Shown here: positions 41,736 through 54,800 of the stretch, one piece after another
Numbering within the stretch: position 1 is the first letter of the stretch
How the letters are laid out: the number at the start of each line of letters is the position of its first letter
Assembly: GCA_014905825.1 (NCBI GenBank)
Contig: JACGCN010000052.1
Coordinates: 186,001-250,000 of the forward strand
Origin: Lyophyllum atratum
Taxonomy: Eukaryota; Basidiomycota; Agaricomycetes; Agaricales; Lyophyllaceae
DNA length: 64,000 bases
Reading direction: 5' to 3'
Notes under the pieces: model-generated
The model's input: the letters and a program-made list of their open reading frames with translations, nothing else
What the model was told of the DNA's origin: nothing
The model's database searches: none
Program-made: the position numbers and the translations under genes

Positions 41736-44170
41736 TCACTCCTGCTTCCCCTTGTTCAGAATCTCCTCCACCTCTACACACTCGCCCGGGTCTCTAAACA
41801 CCCGAAGCGGCACATGCCCTGGCATCTGCGTTCTCGCAACGTACACCCTTGCCTGTAGCGCAAACCTCTTCTTCTCCGCCTCGGGGAGCCGTGCGAGCAA
41901 CGAGCTCATCGACGCCGTGGACGACCTCGATATGGACGATGCGTTGGAGGGCTGGTTAATGAGTCGCTGCCCTGTGGATTGCGGCGTCGATGGTGGCTTC
42001 AGCGTATCATGGTTGGCATTAAGCAAGGCTGATACTGCTTGGGCCGTGTTAGCAGGGGCCATGCCCATAGGCTCTGGTTCCGCGGACAGCGGGGAACGCG
42101 TGAAATAGTCCCCGTTTGCTGTGCCGTTGCGGGAGAAGGGGGTGCTCGCTTTGGGTGTGCTCGCTGGGGTGCTTTTGGTGCTCAGCAGATCTGATAATGT
42201 CCGTCGTGGCCGAGGCGTGTCGTCCGTACTGCCATTGAGCTTGAGCAGATTTGAGACTGATCCGGAGGCACCGACGGCTTTCCACCCGGTTGGGTCGTCG
42301 ATTGGCTCTCCCGTGTCGACGTCGCGTACTAAGACAGCTAGGATCTGGTCGGGTCGTTCTCGCGCAAGTCTGGAATGGAGCTCGTTATTCTGCGCTGTGG
42401 TACGAACACTGAGGTGCTTACTCGGAATAGAGCTCCATGTCCTGCTCGCCAGTGTCTCCGATGAGGAAGAAACGTGACTCGGGGAAGGCATCAAGAATTT
42501 CTACTACACCAGCGCGTTTCCGCAGCGCGGGTGCTGAAAGAAGACCGTTGAATATCGATCGACCGGCGTATGACTTCAACTTGATGGACCCTGAGGATGC
42601 TTAGGGTAAAAATTGTCCTTTAGGCGCTCAAGCGAAACTTCTCACCTGGAGGAAGCTGGGAGACCTGAAAGAATTCGCTGAGAACAGGAAGCAGCGCAAA
42701 AGGGCCATTGGACTGTGGAAGAAAGGCATCAGCGTGCCCACGCAGAGATGGACGAATAACACCTACCACATAATGAAATCGGATTCCTCTACTCCACATC
42801 GAGGTATACCACTCTCCCATCCCGGGTATGATGTTCTCCTGCAACTCCTTCACGAAGACATTCTGGAACACCGCACGAGCCCCACTGAGAACATTCGAGA
42901 GTTTCACCGTATCGTCAATATCCGACACCACACGTATCGGCGAGTGCGATATCGGGATGTGTATCGTCTTTGGAAGCGAGCCCTGCTTCGTCTGAGCGGT
43001 AGGAGCAGACTCCAAATCCGAGGATGACGATGAGGGGCTGTCCTCGGCCGGCAGCAGCTCTGCGGCCACAAGCAGCTCGTGCTCCTCGTAGCGATCGCCG
43101 AAGGCGATGTGCAACGCTCCAGGGTGCTGACACAGGTCCTCCCATTTGACCACGAAGCGAGCATGGAAGCTCCCGTCGGCCGCGGTAATAACATCCTGCA
43201 CCGCCACGGGACCGTGCTCCACCGCGTCCCGGTCGTCCGCGCTGTCCCTTCTGTTTTCACCTAAATGGTGCGGCGAAGCGAAGAGGTGGAGTCGGATGGT
43301 GCGGGAGGCGAGGACGGAGGACCAGAAGGGCTGTAGTCGGGATTCAAGGTTCGCATGCAGTTTGCGGAGCGCGTCGGCGGGGAGCGCGGTTACAGGGTTT
43401 CGGGCGATGGGCTCGGGGGTCGGGTCTTCTGGAACACTTGAGCCTGGGGAAGAGGAGCGGGAGGAGTTCGGGGTGTGGGAACTGGCACGCTGGAAGTGAC
43501 GGTCCAGGATGTTTACTTCGTAGTCTTCGGTGATCTCGCTCGGTCGAGGGGGTAGCTTCTTCTGTGCGAGCAGCTCTTCGGTGGATGGGGTTAGACGCCT
43601 CAGTGGGTCTGGATCTGGGTCTGGCTCGAGTGCATCTGCGGTAATTTTGGGCAAAGAAGCGAAGCCTAAGAAGAGAATTAGTTGCGTATATGCTGAGAAA
43701 TGATTTCGTTATTACCTTTGGCCAAGCGTATGAATGCCCGTTGTGAACGACTCGCAGTCGCAGCTGAACGATGGGAAATTGCGAACCCAGAGATGAATAC
43801 TTCGACTTCAAACGCCTCTGTAAGATATATCACGTCAAAGTCCAGCTCCGTGGTATAAAAACGACGCACCTTGGAGGTCATGACTGCCAATCTTCCTGTG
43901 CCGCCGCACAGCCCAGCCTGGAAACAAGTTTATAGTTTCTGTTGCCGAGCTCCCTGCAACGTCGCTTGCTCCCCTCCTCAATCTTATCCTCTGACCAGCC
44001 CATGCCCTCCAACTCTGTCGCTCGTCCTCTTGAGCTTCTGCTGTGCGAAGTGGTGTGGCCCTCGAATTTCTGGGATTTTTCACCTGAGAACCGCGCAAAT
44101 ACTCTCTGAACGAGGAAATCCGCGACGAAGCGGACGAAAGATATCTCCAGGACGGCATTTCTTCAGACAT
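41736..44170 (-). CDS. App1-type phosphatidate phosphatase
   Basis: Six exons, 43870-44170, 43716-43817, 42767-43665, 42646-42712, 42422-42590 and 41736-42369, give 723 residues. The family pattern is clear: an N-terminal block with FISGFAISHR and RSQRAFIRLAKGFASLPK, a beta-rich middle, and the catalytic DUF2183 domain with the DxDxT motif (DIDDTVK, first Asp at about 383), then PGMGEWY, FHYVSNGPF, LPPGSIKLKSY and FFLIGDTGEQDMELY. App1 converts phosphatidate to diacylglycerol with Mg2+, at cortical actin patches in yeast. The C-terminal 200 residues are Ser/Thr/Pro-rich and probably bind endocytic partners. It lies head to tail with the PDH gene. Confidence 0.9.
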
Positions 44171-45237
44171 AGTGGAGGTAAGAGATCGGTGTCATGAGCG
44201 TTTGACGTGCCATAGCTCAGAGCTGTGACAACGGAAGGAGCGCCGACGCCGAAAATGACACGGCCCTATTTGATTTGCCTAGCTCAGCCAAATATAGGCA
44301 GTCCCAAAGCGTACTTACACGCGTCCGACATGTGTATGCGACGCGTTTAAGTCTTCTAAGCAGCAACTCGATTCGCGCCGTAGCAGGGTAGGAGGTTAAA
44401 TGTCATCCCAGTCCGAATTTCTGGAAAATATAGTACTAGGCTCGTCGTAGTACGGTACCGTCGTATCGTCCATTCGCGGGGAGGATGTCGGAGCCGAGAG
44501 AGTTGGGTACGTGGATGTTGCGGCGAAGGTAGTAGAGGCCTGAGATGGAGGTTTGTGTAGGCCGGGGAAGAAGCATTTTTGTGGGTCGGATTCGCTGAAG
44601 GTCGCAAATCGATTAATCAGGGACTAGTACTGGTTGGCCCGACTTCGTCAACCGTTGACTCCTGCACTCCCTAAGGCCTGAAAACCAGTCTTCCTCGAAA
44701 TCCACCAACCTCACGCTCACACTCGCTCTCACCTTCGTTTGTCTCCGCTCTCAAGCGACTCAAATCCCTGCGCCAAGTGGATTCAAAGTGACCATCCTCC
44801 GCTGTCTTTTCAACCAATCATATCCGACAACGGGCTCAATGATCGTATGCGGCCTTCATTTGTCGAGTACATCGAGCATGATTTAGAATCTGCTTCACTA
44901 GCAATGCGGCAGCAGAGAGTTTTCCATGCCACACATCGCCTAGTCGGTCTTCGTGCTTTCCCCTCTTCTATGCGCAGTAGTCTTACCCTTGGCTCGTATC
45001 CCTCCTTTTCGTGTTCAGGCGTATCCGATGATTTGACTGATGTACAGTATATCCAATCCCGTCACTCCCGCAACAGCCCGCCCACGTAGTAGGCGCATCG
45101 CGGCGGATAAAGCAAGGGAACGCCGGTACGCAAGCGATACGCACCGGGTGCGATGATCTCGCGCGCGTCATGTATAATTACAGATGCTCGGAGTACTTGT
45201 TGTTTACGAAGACGAAATATGGGTCGGGCCTCCAAGG
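44171..45237. other. No gene recognised
   Basis: One frame of 116 codons (44739-45089 plus) has no recognisable domain and no splice continuation I trust. The segment next to 44171 is the promoter of the App1-type gene. Confidence 0.4.
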
Positions 45238-46197
45238 TTAGTGCGCTGAGCATGGTAAGAGCACAAGCTTAAAGATAAGAAAAATTCGCGTGTATAGAAT
45301 TTTGAGAATCTTTAAGGTAGGAGTAACGACAGTGGATATAGTAAAGTTTGAGGAAGCCTGGCTCTGGGACGTTTCTGCACGGCAGTGGAGTGAAGAGGGG
45401 GTATCGTATGCGATCGCGACCCGTATAGGAGTGTAGGGAGAATATGGTGCAAGGGGATGGCGCAATAGATGAAGAAATGGGGGAATGAATAGAAATACAG
45501 AAGGAGGAACACGCTGGAGCCGAGGTACTGACTGGTATCCCGCCGACGGAGGAGCTGGGCGGCTCGATAAAATGGGGGCGATGACCTGAACGATGTGGTC
45601 GAAGGCCTGGGAAATAGGATTGACGGCCAGGGTAAGAGGGTCAAGGTCCCTGGTGATGGAACCCAAACCAGGCAAGCTACGGATTCCGATTAAGCACGCA
45701 AGGGAAACAAAACCCTGTGTGGGGGAAGGCAGGCAACTTGGGCAAGGCGGACAACGAGAGTGAGCGAGGCAATACGAATGAGGCAGGAAATGCTACCTGT
45801 CTGGTACTGAAGACCTCATAGCGCCAAATATCGCCAGCAGATGCTTGACTATAAAGTGAAATTGTCAACTAATTGATCACAGTGTCAAGTTTCCCGGGAG
45901 AGGAAAACAACACAAACCTGTCAAGGGTTCGAGCCTAGTTGGCGAGTACGAGGTTAGTTAGTAGCTTCAATGCAACGATACGAATAGCAGTACCTTGTCC
46001 AACGCCAGGGCACGGGGTCCAATCTCCGATTCCAGGAGTGGAAGAGTAAGAGATATGTGAACAAGGACGGCAAGGGTCGAGAAGGAGGAAAAAATCTTCA
46101 TCCAGACAGGGAGGAGTGAACGTTGGCAGGCAAACGCGCCACAGACGAGTGTTGTTGAAGTTTCCCATCCTTTCCACAATACCTTATAACATTCCAT
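45238..46197 (-). CDS. Possible membrane protein of unknown family
   Basis: Four exons join in frame, 45994-46197, 45918-45934, 45797-45848 and 45238-45714, giving 249 residues starting MECYKVLWKGWE. Two or three hydrophobic stretches (LVCGAFACQRSLLPVW, FSTLAVLVHISLTLPLL and VSLACLIGI) could be membrane segments. The rest is Ser/Pro-rich, and the C-terminus is hydrophobic-basic (LKILKILYTRIFLIFKLVLL). The splice sites are standard and phases agree, including a 17-nt exon, but I recognise no family, and the second half may contain an unrecognised intron. It could be a chance chain, hence the low confidence. A further open stretch upstream (46400-46750) may belong to it. Confidence 0.4.
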
Positions 46198-47403
46198 AGA
46201 GACAGGATTAGGAGACGAAATGCAAAAGGACACAGATTGACTGCGTGCGCCGGTCTCGTAAGTGTTATGGTTGACACTAGCTTGCGCTTGTTAATTCGTT
46301 GACTTGAAATCAAAGCATGTGGAGCATGTAACTGACCTCCTGAACTGCATTTCCGAGTCCCGGAATTCGAGGAGCACAGCTGCTCGATCTACTAGAGACT
46401 GAATGCTACCTGATAGTAGCGCGTCACTACTATGGAGTTTATGGGTTTCGCAATGAAGACGAATGCCGTACGCTTAAGATGGGGGAGAGAATCAACCCCA
46501 AGATAAACCGTGAGTTGCCCCTGTATGCACAGATCTCGGTGTATGTGACGAGCCGATCCCAAACAGCTGCCACTGGCTCTGTCTGATGGTCGAAAAAGAT
46601 CTAGGCATCGTAGCTCGTTCTTTCCTGAAGAGTTCAATGGCTGCAACAATACGTGAGATAAAGACCGTACGGCATGCCATATAAAATTACTTTGGTAAAG
46701 CCCAGAGTGTTTCAAGGAACCTTCCAAGAGCCTCCTTGCCGCCACCATCCCATAGTCATCCCATCGAGCGTACTAGAGGCGGGACGGTGCCCAGCCTAAT
46801 GCAGTTTTATCTCTTCCAGCGATATGGATTGGAAAATATAGCGTTTTGAGTATAGCCAGAGAGGATATCTTCGTAAATGCGGAAACTTTCAAGAGTTGGA
46901 AGTTGGAACCCAACCTTGCCGGGACGTGGCAGCGAAGGGCAGCGACCTCGAATCATTGCAATCTAATCTTATCTGACACGACGCAAATCGTCATCCGGAA
47001 ATTTCGGGGCCGCGCTGCTTGTGTCCAGGTCACACAGACTACATTCCATTCCTGAACCAGCTGCAACACTACTCCCTACGGTGAGATGGTCGTATCTGGG
47101 CTTCGCGCTTGGGTGAAACTAACGTGTTTTTCCTGGCTTGCTGCTATTTTCAGTCGACAAGTCTGCGAGATGCCGGGATGCCACCTTCCTTGCAGATGTC
47201 TCACTTAAATAGAAAGTCGCAATTCAGTTCTCTTAATAGCATAATCTGTTTGTAAGTTCCTACCGTTTTCGTATCCCCCAACCGACTCGAGCACATATAT
47301 ATGCTCTCTAGCTGGCTAGCATCATTGCCGCGGATAGCGTTAACGCTTTGAATCTGAGAGGATTTGGGAAAGTTGTCTTCAACGTAGAGGCAAAGTCTGA
47401 TCT
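46198..47403. other. No gene recognised
   Basis: Minus-strand frames at 46392-46748 look partly protein-like (MVAARRLLEG) but are not connected to a domain. The rest is the promoter region of the gene starting at 47404. Confidence 0.35.
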
Positions 47404-49050
47404 ATGGTAAGTCGTGATTCTAATAACTCAATGCTATCTTACCCACAGCTCCTACTTCTTTACGATACCAGAACCCGAGAGAGCGGCGCGACTCCAACCC
47501 TGAAGAGCAGGGCACCAACGAACGGAAACAGTGGGGCTTGACCGGACGAGCCCCTCAGCCACCCACAGCTCATCCAGCAACCCAAATCGCAGCGAACCTG
47601 CATAGCGAAACTTCTAAGAAGATAAAGCTTACAACATCTTCCGATTTTCAGCACCATGAATCTGCAAAGTACATGACAGCGGACGATGCGTACACCCACG
47701 CTACAAGCAAGGAGCCCATTATCCGCGACCTGCTTATGCGCCTCGAGTATAAGGGCGGGTACTCACTGCACGCGGGCTTCAACGAGGAAATGGTCCACTG
47801 TGGACAACGGCAGGAGGAGATCTACTTGGTCCTTGATGCAGATGTCTCCACGGAAATCGGCGACGCGCTCGAAGAAATCTTCGCGCCTTTCCCAGGGATC
47901 GTGTATACGACGAAGGGTGTATATCGTATCCAGACAGAGACGCCGAGGTTACGCAGTATCTTGAGCGGGGAAAATGCCGACGACAGGAATGGAGAGTGGA
48001 GAGTGTTGAGAACCGAAGAGGGTGACGGTGAGGGTGAAGAACCCGAAGTCGACGATGACCACGGTCCTGTGACGATAACAATCCCTTTCAGTTCAACCAT
48101 TTCGCTCAAGGCTGTTAACGCTCCGAAGGGATCTCCGACCAACTTCACAACGGCCTCTTGCATCGAAATAATAGTGAGCACTCGTCCTGTATGAGTATCC
48201 TGATGCAATGGCCTAACGAGACGCATGCTCATAGATCAACAAAAACCGTAAATCAGAGTCACCCCCGCCCGAGTTAAAGTGGCCTAGGCCTTGGATCAGC
48301 GTCGACATGACAGCGCTTGACATTTCTACCCAAAGAAGCTGTGCTGAACTCCAATCCAAGTACACCTTTGCGCTCGCTCAGATCAGCATGTTGAGCTCCC
48401 TAACTCCCGCATCCGTTCTCCAATCTTCCCCTTATATGACGCACGTCCAGGACACGGTCAAGCCAAAGACGGAGTATAGCATTTGTGGCGGCATATTTTC
48501 AGCCCTCGCTTCCGGTCTCGGCCTGCTTTTGGGTCTGGCGAAGAGTCCTGCTGTGACCGTCACCGCAGATAAGACGCGCCATCGCTGGGACATCTACTCG
48601 CAGCTGCTCGGTGCAGCGGCAGACGATCACAGCGAAGGCATGTCCTGGACGTATTTACATAACGGGAGTGCTGGCGGAGAACTCAAAGGTCTAGCGGCCG
48701 AGCGAATCGAGCTCGAGCCCAGACCAACGTTACTCTTGGGCTACGACATCTCGAAAAATCATATTCTCGAGGTGGAGGTGGTCGTTTATTGGTCGTTGAA
48801 CGCGACCAGGAGTAGGCAGTCGCTCCACCCAGCCTTTTCTTCGGACCCCTTCGGGGAAGGAAAGGGAGAGGGAGAGGAGGAAATTCCGGCATTTATGAAT
48901 TTTCTGCATCATCTGTCGGTCGTGGTAGATATAGGGAATAGGGCGCCGGAGGATCCGTCAATACTGATCGAGGATGCGGCAGATAGACCGAAGATCAAGG
49001 ATTTGCGTCCAAGTGGGGACATCACTCCGCCGGCTGACTGCTTGGCCTAG
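47404..49050 (+). CDS. Conserved-looking protein of unknown function
   Basis: Exons 47404-47406, 47472-48173 and 48235-49050 give 506 residues. The first exon is the ATG alone, followed by a GTAAGT donor; an in-frame TGA lies just before this ATG, and the acceptor at 47471 continues in phase. If this is wrong, the next in-frame ATG is at 47672. I recognise no domain. The N-terminal 45 residues are Arg/Gln-rich. A globular part follows (IRDLLMRLEYKGGYSLHAGF, EEIYLVLDADVSTEIGDALEEIF), then an acidic linker, and a second globular part with a Gly/Leu-rich segment (GGIFSALASGLGLLLGL) that might be a membrane or hydrophobic core helix. There is no signal peptide. Codon use is like its neighbours. 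Confidence 0.65.
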
Positions 49051-49335
49051 CTATGGCCACTGATCTCCTTCCACTACTTAATTACTGGGTGGTCCCCCGC
49101 CTATCCCTCGACGCATTCACGGAGATATGCCTTGACGGCTTTCGCTTTCGAACGCATGGACGGGAAAGGTATCTCGATTGGTGGTGAGGGGGGCCCACAT
49201 TGTATGTATAACGTACTTGATGTATGTGTATGTCTCCGTCTATGAGTAGATAAATAATGTCGATCTCCATTGTATTCTTCTTCCTATCGTCATGTTCCCA
49301 AGCCGAAGCAGAACACGCAGTACTTAACCCCACGG

Positions 49336-51052
49336 CTACGCCTTTCCCTCGACACTAGAGCCTGAAATGACGAAGCCTTTGTACCCTGCCTCGGCGGACT
49401 CGCGCACAGTGCGCATGTAAAGCGGCACTCCACCCACGAAGTTAAGCGCCTCGATGCGCTTCCCAGGCACATTCGCGCCCGTGTACCATGTCTTTGCACG
49501 AAGGAAGAGACCCCCTGAGAACATCGCCTGTAGCTGAGCCACCCACGCATCCTCCGCGGCCTTCTCTGGCTCAATACGTGTCTTCTCCTCTGTGCGCATG
49601 TGCGTCAGGCAGTCCACGATCCAGTCACCTTGCAGCTCCTAGAAAGCAAGCGTGTATATCAGAATAGGGTAGACACGGGACGAAGAGATGTATACGTACC
49701 GCACAAGTTGGGCCGTTGCAGAAGGCGGTTGGTCCATGGGGCCCGTAGGGGAAGAACATGTTAGGGTAACCGTTCGACATCAGGCCCAGATACGTCGAGA
49801 GGCCGCGCGACCACGTCTCTTTAATGGACTCGCCACCCGTACCCCGAATGTCGATCTGGATGATACTGCCCGTGATGGCATCAAAGCCCGTCGCGAGGAC
49901 GAGGACGTCCAGCTCGTGCTCCACCCCATCCTCTGTCTTCACTCCCTTGGGAGTTATCTCGACGATCGGGGTTTCCCCTACGTCGACAAGCGTGACGTTA
50001 GGCTGGTTGTACACCTCGTAGTACTTCTGCTCCAGACTAGGTCGCTTGACGCCGAAGGGATGCGGGGCCACCTCCGGCGCGAGCTTGCGCTGCATCTCAG
50101 GGTCTCGAAGGCGCTTGAGGACCTTCATGCGCCAGAAGTTGTATGCCTCGACGTTGGCATTCATATCCAGGGCAATATCCCGGTACGACCCGAGAGTGAA
50201 GTTGAACCCACCGCGGGTCCACAAGTCTTCGAAAGAGATGAATTTCTCCTCCGGCGTGAGCTCAAAGACGCTCCTGTTGATCCCGTCGTAGTGGAAGCCG
50301 GCAAACGTCTGCTCGCGACGCTTGAAGATGTGTGGGTAAAGCTCTGTTTTCAGTTGATCCTGCGCAGCGACTTCGAGCTTGCGCTGGTACATCGGAAGTG
50401 CGAGGTTGGGTGTGCGTTGGAAGACTGTGAGGTGTGCGGCTACTGGGCCGCTTTCCTGGATGACCTGAACACCACTCGCCCCTGTACCGATAACTCCGAT
50501 GCGCTTCCTTGCCAGGTCAACCCCGCCTTGGGGCCACCGCGCGGTGTGGTGGACTGCGCCCTGGAATGTCTCGAGCCCCTTGTAGGCAGGGAAGAGAGGT
50601 TTGGAAGAATAACCAGTGCAGATGATGAGGAAGCGTGAGCGGACGGTGCGTCCGTCATCAGTGGAGGAGACCCATCGATCAGTGGTGGTGTCGAAATGAG
50701 TGGAGGTTACGCTGGTATTGTAGGAGATGTCGCGGCTCAGGTCGAGCTTCCGATCAACGAAGTCGAAGTACTCCACCAGCTCTTCCCGACCAGGAAAACG
50801 TTCCTTCCAGTTCCATTCCTTCCACAACTCCTCGATCGAAAACTGGTAGGTGTAATATTCGGAGTCGACACGGGCACCAGGGTAGCAGTTCCAGTGCCAA
50901 GTGCCGCCCAACTTGCTACCCTTTTCGAAGACCTTCACGGAGAATCCAGCTTTACGGAGCTTGTGCAACTGGTATAGCCCGGAAAAGCCTGCGCCAATGA
51001 CGAGGACATCGAGTTCTGGCTCTTGGTGCGCTGCGTGACCGTTTGCCGACAT
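49336..51052 (-). CDS. Baeyer-Villiger-type flavin monooxygenase, paralogue 1
   Basis: Exons 49700-51052 and 49336-49638 give 551 residues. The first Rossmann motif GAGFSG (20-25) binds FAD. The diagnostic Baeyer-Villiger motif FxGxxxHxxxW is present (Phe163, Gly165, His169, Trp173), and GTGASG (189-194) binds NADPH. Further family marks are GGTWHWNCYPGARVDSE, VLATGFDAITG and MFFPYGPHGPTAFCNGPT. The length equals the cyclohexanone-monooxygenase group. Such enzymes insert oxygen next to a carbonyl to form esters or lactones; the substrate is unknown. The paralogue at 54801-56525 has the same exon-1 length and intron position. It shares its neighbourhood with an alpha/beta hydrolase. Confidence 0.93.
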
Positions 51053-53414
51053 AAGGAAGTGGAAAGTGTGTTATCTGCCGCTCTCCATCCGACGCCGTTT
51101 TATGTGATTCCAGACCCCGAGGAGCACATGGTTCGATCCAAGGGACCTTCTATGAATGCTTATCAGTACCCTGGTGGGATCTTTGAGACCCTGCGGCATG
51201 AATAGACGACTTGGGCCAGTAGATTGGCTTGTTGACATGTGGCAGCTTTGACATCCTGAGGGTCCGTCAGAATCGCTGACTTGCCGCTGATATGATAACT
51301 ATCGTCTGCGAGGAGGAGCGAGATGACGTTCATGGCAGAAAAAATCGAAGGTCGGACCTTTACAAGTGTGCCAAGCCAGTCGGTTTTAGCCAGGCCCCGA
51401 AAGGTGTTCAGGTTGCTGTTGTTGGAGAGGGAAAACTTCATGTTGCCCAGAAGCATGAAATGGACTCGGCGAGAGGTGGGAAGTCATGCTAGACTGACGA
51501 TGGCAGGCATAATCTCCGGAAGCTGACCCCAATTGACCAGATGATAGTCAACCCAAGGTAGATCTTGATACAAAAAACTGATGGACGGTCAGCTCGAGCT
51601 CGTTTCATATGTGATGATCGACATAAACTGTTGAATAGGCATCTGAGAGATCGACGTCCGATACTGAGCTGTATTGCACAAGAGGAAAGAGGACAGACCC
51701 TGTCAGTTCTGACCAAAACCCATACGCGGGCGATCCGCGTAAATAGTCGAGGTAAATCGGAGACCGAAATATTTGCACTCCATTCCTCCCCATTGTTTCT
51801 CGGTTCTTCTCGTTTCGTTCGACCAAGCTATCCGGTGTATGCCCTCGCCCACATCCGATGAGAACATCCCTCTTCGCTCACTTCTGATCCTATCTCAACG
51901 GAAAATCATTACTCGTAGTTCTTTTTTTTCTTCGACAAAAAAGGTCCACTCACGTTTTCTTCGACATACTATTTATTGCTCGCAAATTGAGTGGCGTGAT
52001 CCCCACTGGCAGACGCTCTGAATAGGTCATTTTACCGGCGGGACAACAAATCGATGTCTTTCTCGAGCCTCAAAGGGCATATATTATTATCTATTGATTC
52101 CGCCTTTCTCGCTGACTAGAGCTTCAGACGACCATGCGTCTTCTCCCGGTCCTGTCGCTCCCATGACACATTGCTGGGGAGATACTGATCAATACAACAG
52201 ATTTCTACCCAGACATGCATACGTGAATCATGTCCGTTACTTAACAGCTTTCTAAGGTCATCTCATACTGACCAGTTGCTGAAGCAGAGACGTCAAAAAA
52301 TCAAGCACAGTCTGTGGCCCTAGCGGGACACCTTGATTTTCGTCAGATATGAGTATCAATTGCTACGTGACGCTTATTGATCTATACTCCAGATAGACTC
52401 TCGCCAAACTCCCGTGAGTTTTTGACTTATCCCAGTCCTATACTACGTAGTGACAACCGCGCTCCAGGATAGATTTCTATAATACGACCTCGAAATATTT
52501 TCCATGGGTCAAGTGGATCATTCATGACATCATGCCCATTTTCACCTAGCACTTCACGGACTGGTTTTGATCACCACTAACACTTCCAGCTGCTTTCCAG
52601 ATGATCGGCGCGCTAGCAACGGGGCGTCAACACCTCAAAGGATCCATTCCATCACACGATCAAAGTGGATGCGCTGATGATTAGACACGGCCTCTGATTC
52701 TCAAGCGAATGCGAGGCTGCGGCCGGCGAAGACTTCATACCTGGAATGCTCACTCAATCAATAGGAGGGGCTCACCACCAACAGCTCATTTGATATCCCC
52801 ACGTGCGATGGGCTTGACCGCTGACGTTTTTAAGCAATATGACGGCGTTGAACGTCGATTCTGATTCATCCATTGGAAGCGCAACTTACGAGCTCCAAGA
52901 TCGACAACGCCCAAGAAGTCATACTTTCGATTTCTCCAGTACCTGACTCAGGTTCTTCGAGCATTTGAACGAGTATCATTCGCGCAAGGAGAGAAAATCA
53001 AACCAAGAACAGAAGATCAGATCTCATGTCATCTCTCGGCGGACTGCCGCTGGGCGGCCGGCTCGGAAATGACAAGTTTTCTCACTCCGAGTCGACAACG
53101 GTTCTCCTCGAGCCATGGTAAGCTCCAGACTCCATGTCATTTTGAACGATTGCCTTCCTAGTCGATTTTTGGAGTTTAGAATTGAGCCTAACGCTGGATC
53201 TGGATGCTGTAGAGGCCACTGAGAGCCATTGTATGATCAGGTGGTCGATGACTCGTGCTTGTGGTGGGACTTTAAAAGGCCTTGATCGTCTTCTTGAAAA
53301 CAGAAACGATCATTTCTGGACCTACAAGATGCACTATATCTGCCGTCAAATCAGTCACCAACTGACTCACGACCCTCTTCTCAAGCGCCTCCGTCGTACT
53401 GCTTTACCAACTGA
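51053..53414. other. About 2.4 kb without a recognisable gene
   Basis: No domain or credible exon chain is seen; frames are short. The flanks are the promoter of monooxygenase 1 and that of the alpha/beta hydrolase, so the two are transcribed divergently from this region. Confidence 0.4.
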
Positions 53415-54605
53415 ATGGCGTACAACACTCTCCCGGCTGGGCTCTCCTACATTGATTCTGGTGCTCCCTCTATTGGTTCTCCGTATATGACCATCTTCGC
53501 CATCCATGGAATGTGCTTCACGAACCGTACGTTTTCTATTGCAGGATGTCCACCATGTCTGACACACTCCAAGTTATCTTCCAGAGGGTATTATCCGTCG
53601 CTCACGGCAGGGGCGTTCGCTTCGTCGCTCCCAATCGTCGTCCTTTCCCTGGATCCACAGGATTCTCTCCAGAAGAGCTCGACGTTGTAATGAATGGCGG
53701 AACTGACGAGCAGAGAAACGCTCAAATTCAAGCACGCGGCCATGAGATGGCGACATTCATCAATAACTTCATTCAGAAATTCGATCTCCCCCCGATTTCC
53801 GAGGACGGGAAAACTGGAGGAATAATCCTTTTGGGATGGTCAGTCGGGGCTGCCTTCGCACTTGCCACAATCTCTGCTTCGCACACGCTCCCAGGGGAAA
53901 TCCGTGGTCGTCTTAGCTCGTACATTCGATCTTTGGTCTTATACGGTCCGTCTTTGTCTAATTTTTCAGTGCCTTTGCTTTGCTGACCAGGTATAAATTA
54001 ATAGAGCCTGCGCCGATCGTCCTGGGACTCCCAACACCCGAACAGAACTGGGCCCCACTGATCGATACCACTATCCCTGAAGCCCTCCGCCTTCCCGCTT
54101 TTGGTCAATGGTCGACCTCGTACTTTGATCACGGAGATCTCACGAAGCGAGACCTCAATTCTCTCTCATGGATCGTTGCATCTCCCAAGCGCGTTCCGAC
54201 CATCTTTAATATCCCGGAGGCCCAACTGAAGGAAATGGAGCGTTACGGGGCTGATGCCATCAGCGATCTCCCATTCCTCTTCCACTTTGCGAATCAGCTC
54301 AAGGCCTCGTACAGGAGGGCATTTTACGCTCCTGAAACCCTCGAAGCCTTTCCGAAGATGAAGCTTACTTTCCTATGCGGCGATAAGACAGGCGCTTTTG
54401 GGATTGCGGGGATGTGGGCTGTCCAAGACGATGAGAAGGAGGCGGGTGGGAAGAAGCCAGTGAACTATACAGTTGTCCCTGGTATCAATCATTTCGTAAG
54501 GTTTTCATTACGTTCCAGTTCCAAGACGTTGATGAATCCTTCCACCTACAGTGGCATTGGGATGAACCAGAGAAGGCATTCGAGGGGTTCATGGCTTGTG
54601 CTTAA
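53415..54605 (+). CDS. Alpha/beta hydrolase (esterase-like)
   Basis: Exons 53415-53526, 53574-53945, 54005-54495 and 54552-54605 give 342 residues. Features fit the fold: an early strand and oxyanion segment (FAIHGMCF), APNRRPFPGST, a nucleophile elbow GWSVG with the catalytic Ser, a late acidic strand (LTFLCGDKTG), and GINHF with the probable catalytic His near the C-terminus. There is no signal peptide, so it is probably cytosolic. It sits between two Baeyer-Villiger monooxygenases, and ester hydrolysis is the usual next step after their reaction, so a joint ketone-degradation role is likely but not shown by sequence alone. The ATG at 53415 gives the expected MAYNTLPAGLSYIDSG start. Confidence 0.82.
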
Positions 54606-54800
54606 ATTGTAAATGTCCGAGTTTCGTCTCGAAGATTCCCCCGTTGGAGCGCCTTGATCTCGTTATTCGGACATGAGTCATATGGAGGTCATAGTGGACG
54701 AAGTTCATGGACAATTGTTCTCCGAATCATAGGTCTGTAAGATATCAAGAATCCCTGAAAGGTTTACAATACGTGACCGCTCTCTTTGCTACTGACCACT

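Noticed and set aside
45900..45945. Possible tRNA T-arm (GGGTTCGAGCC)
   Set aside because: No acceptor stem or anticodon arm can be formed around it.
49688..50638. Plus-strand frame of 316 codons inside monooxygenase 1
   Set aside because: Antisense shadow of a gene with perfect family motifs. The same shadow appears opposite monooxygenase 2 but with different content.
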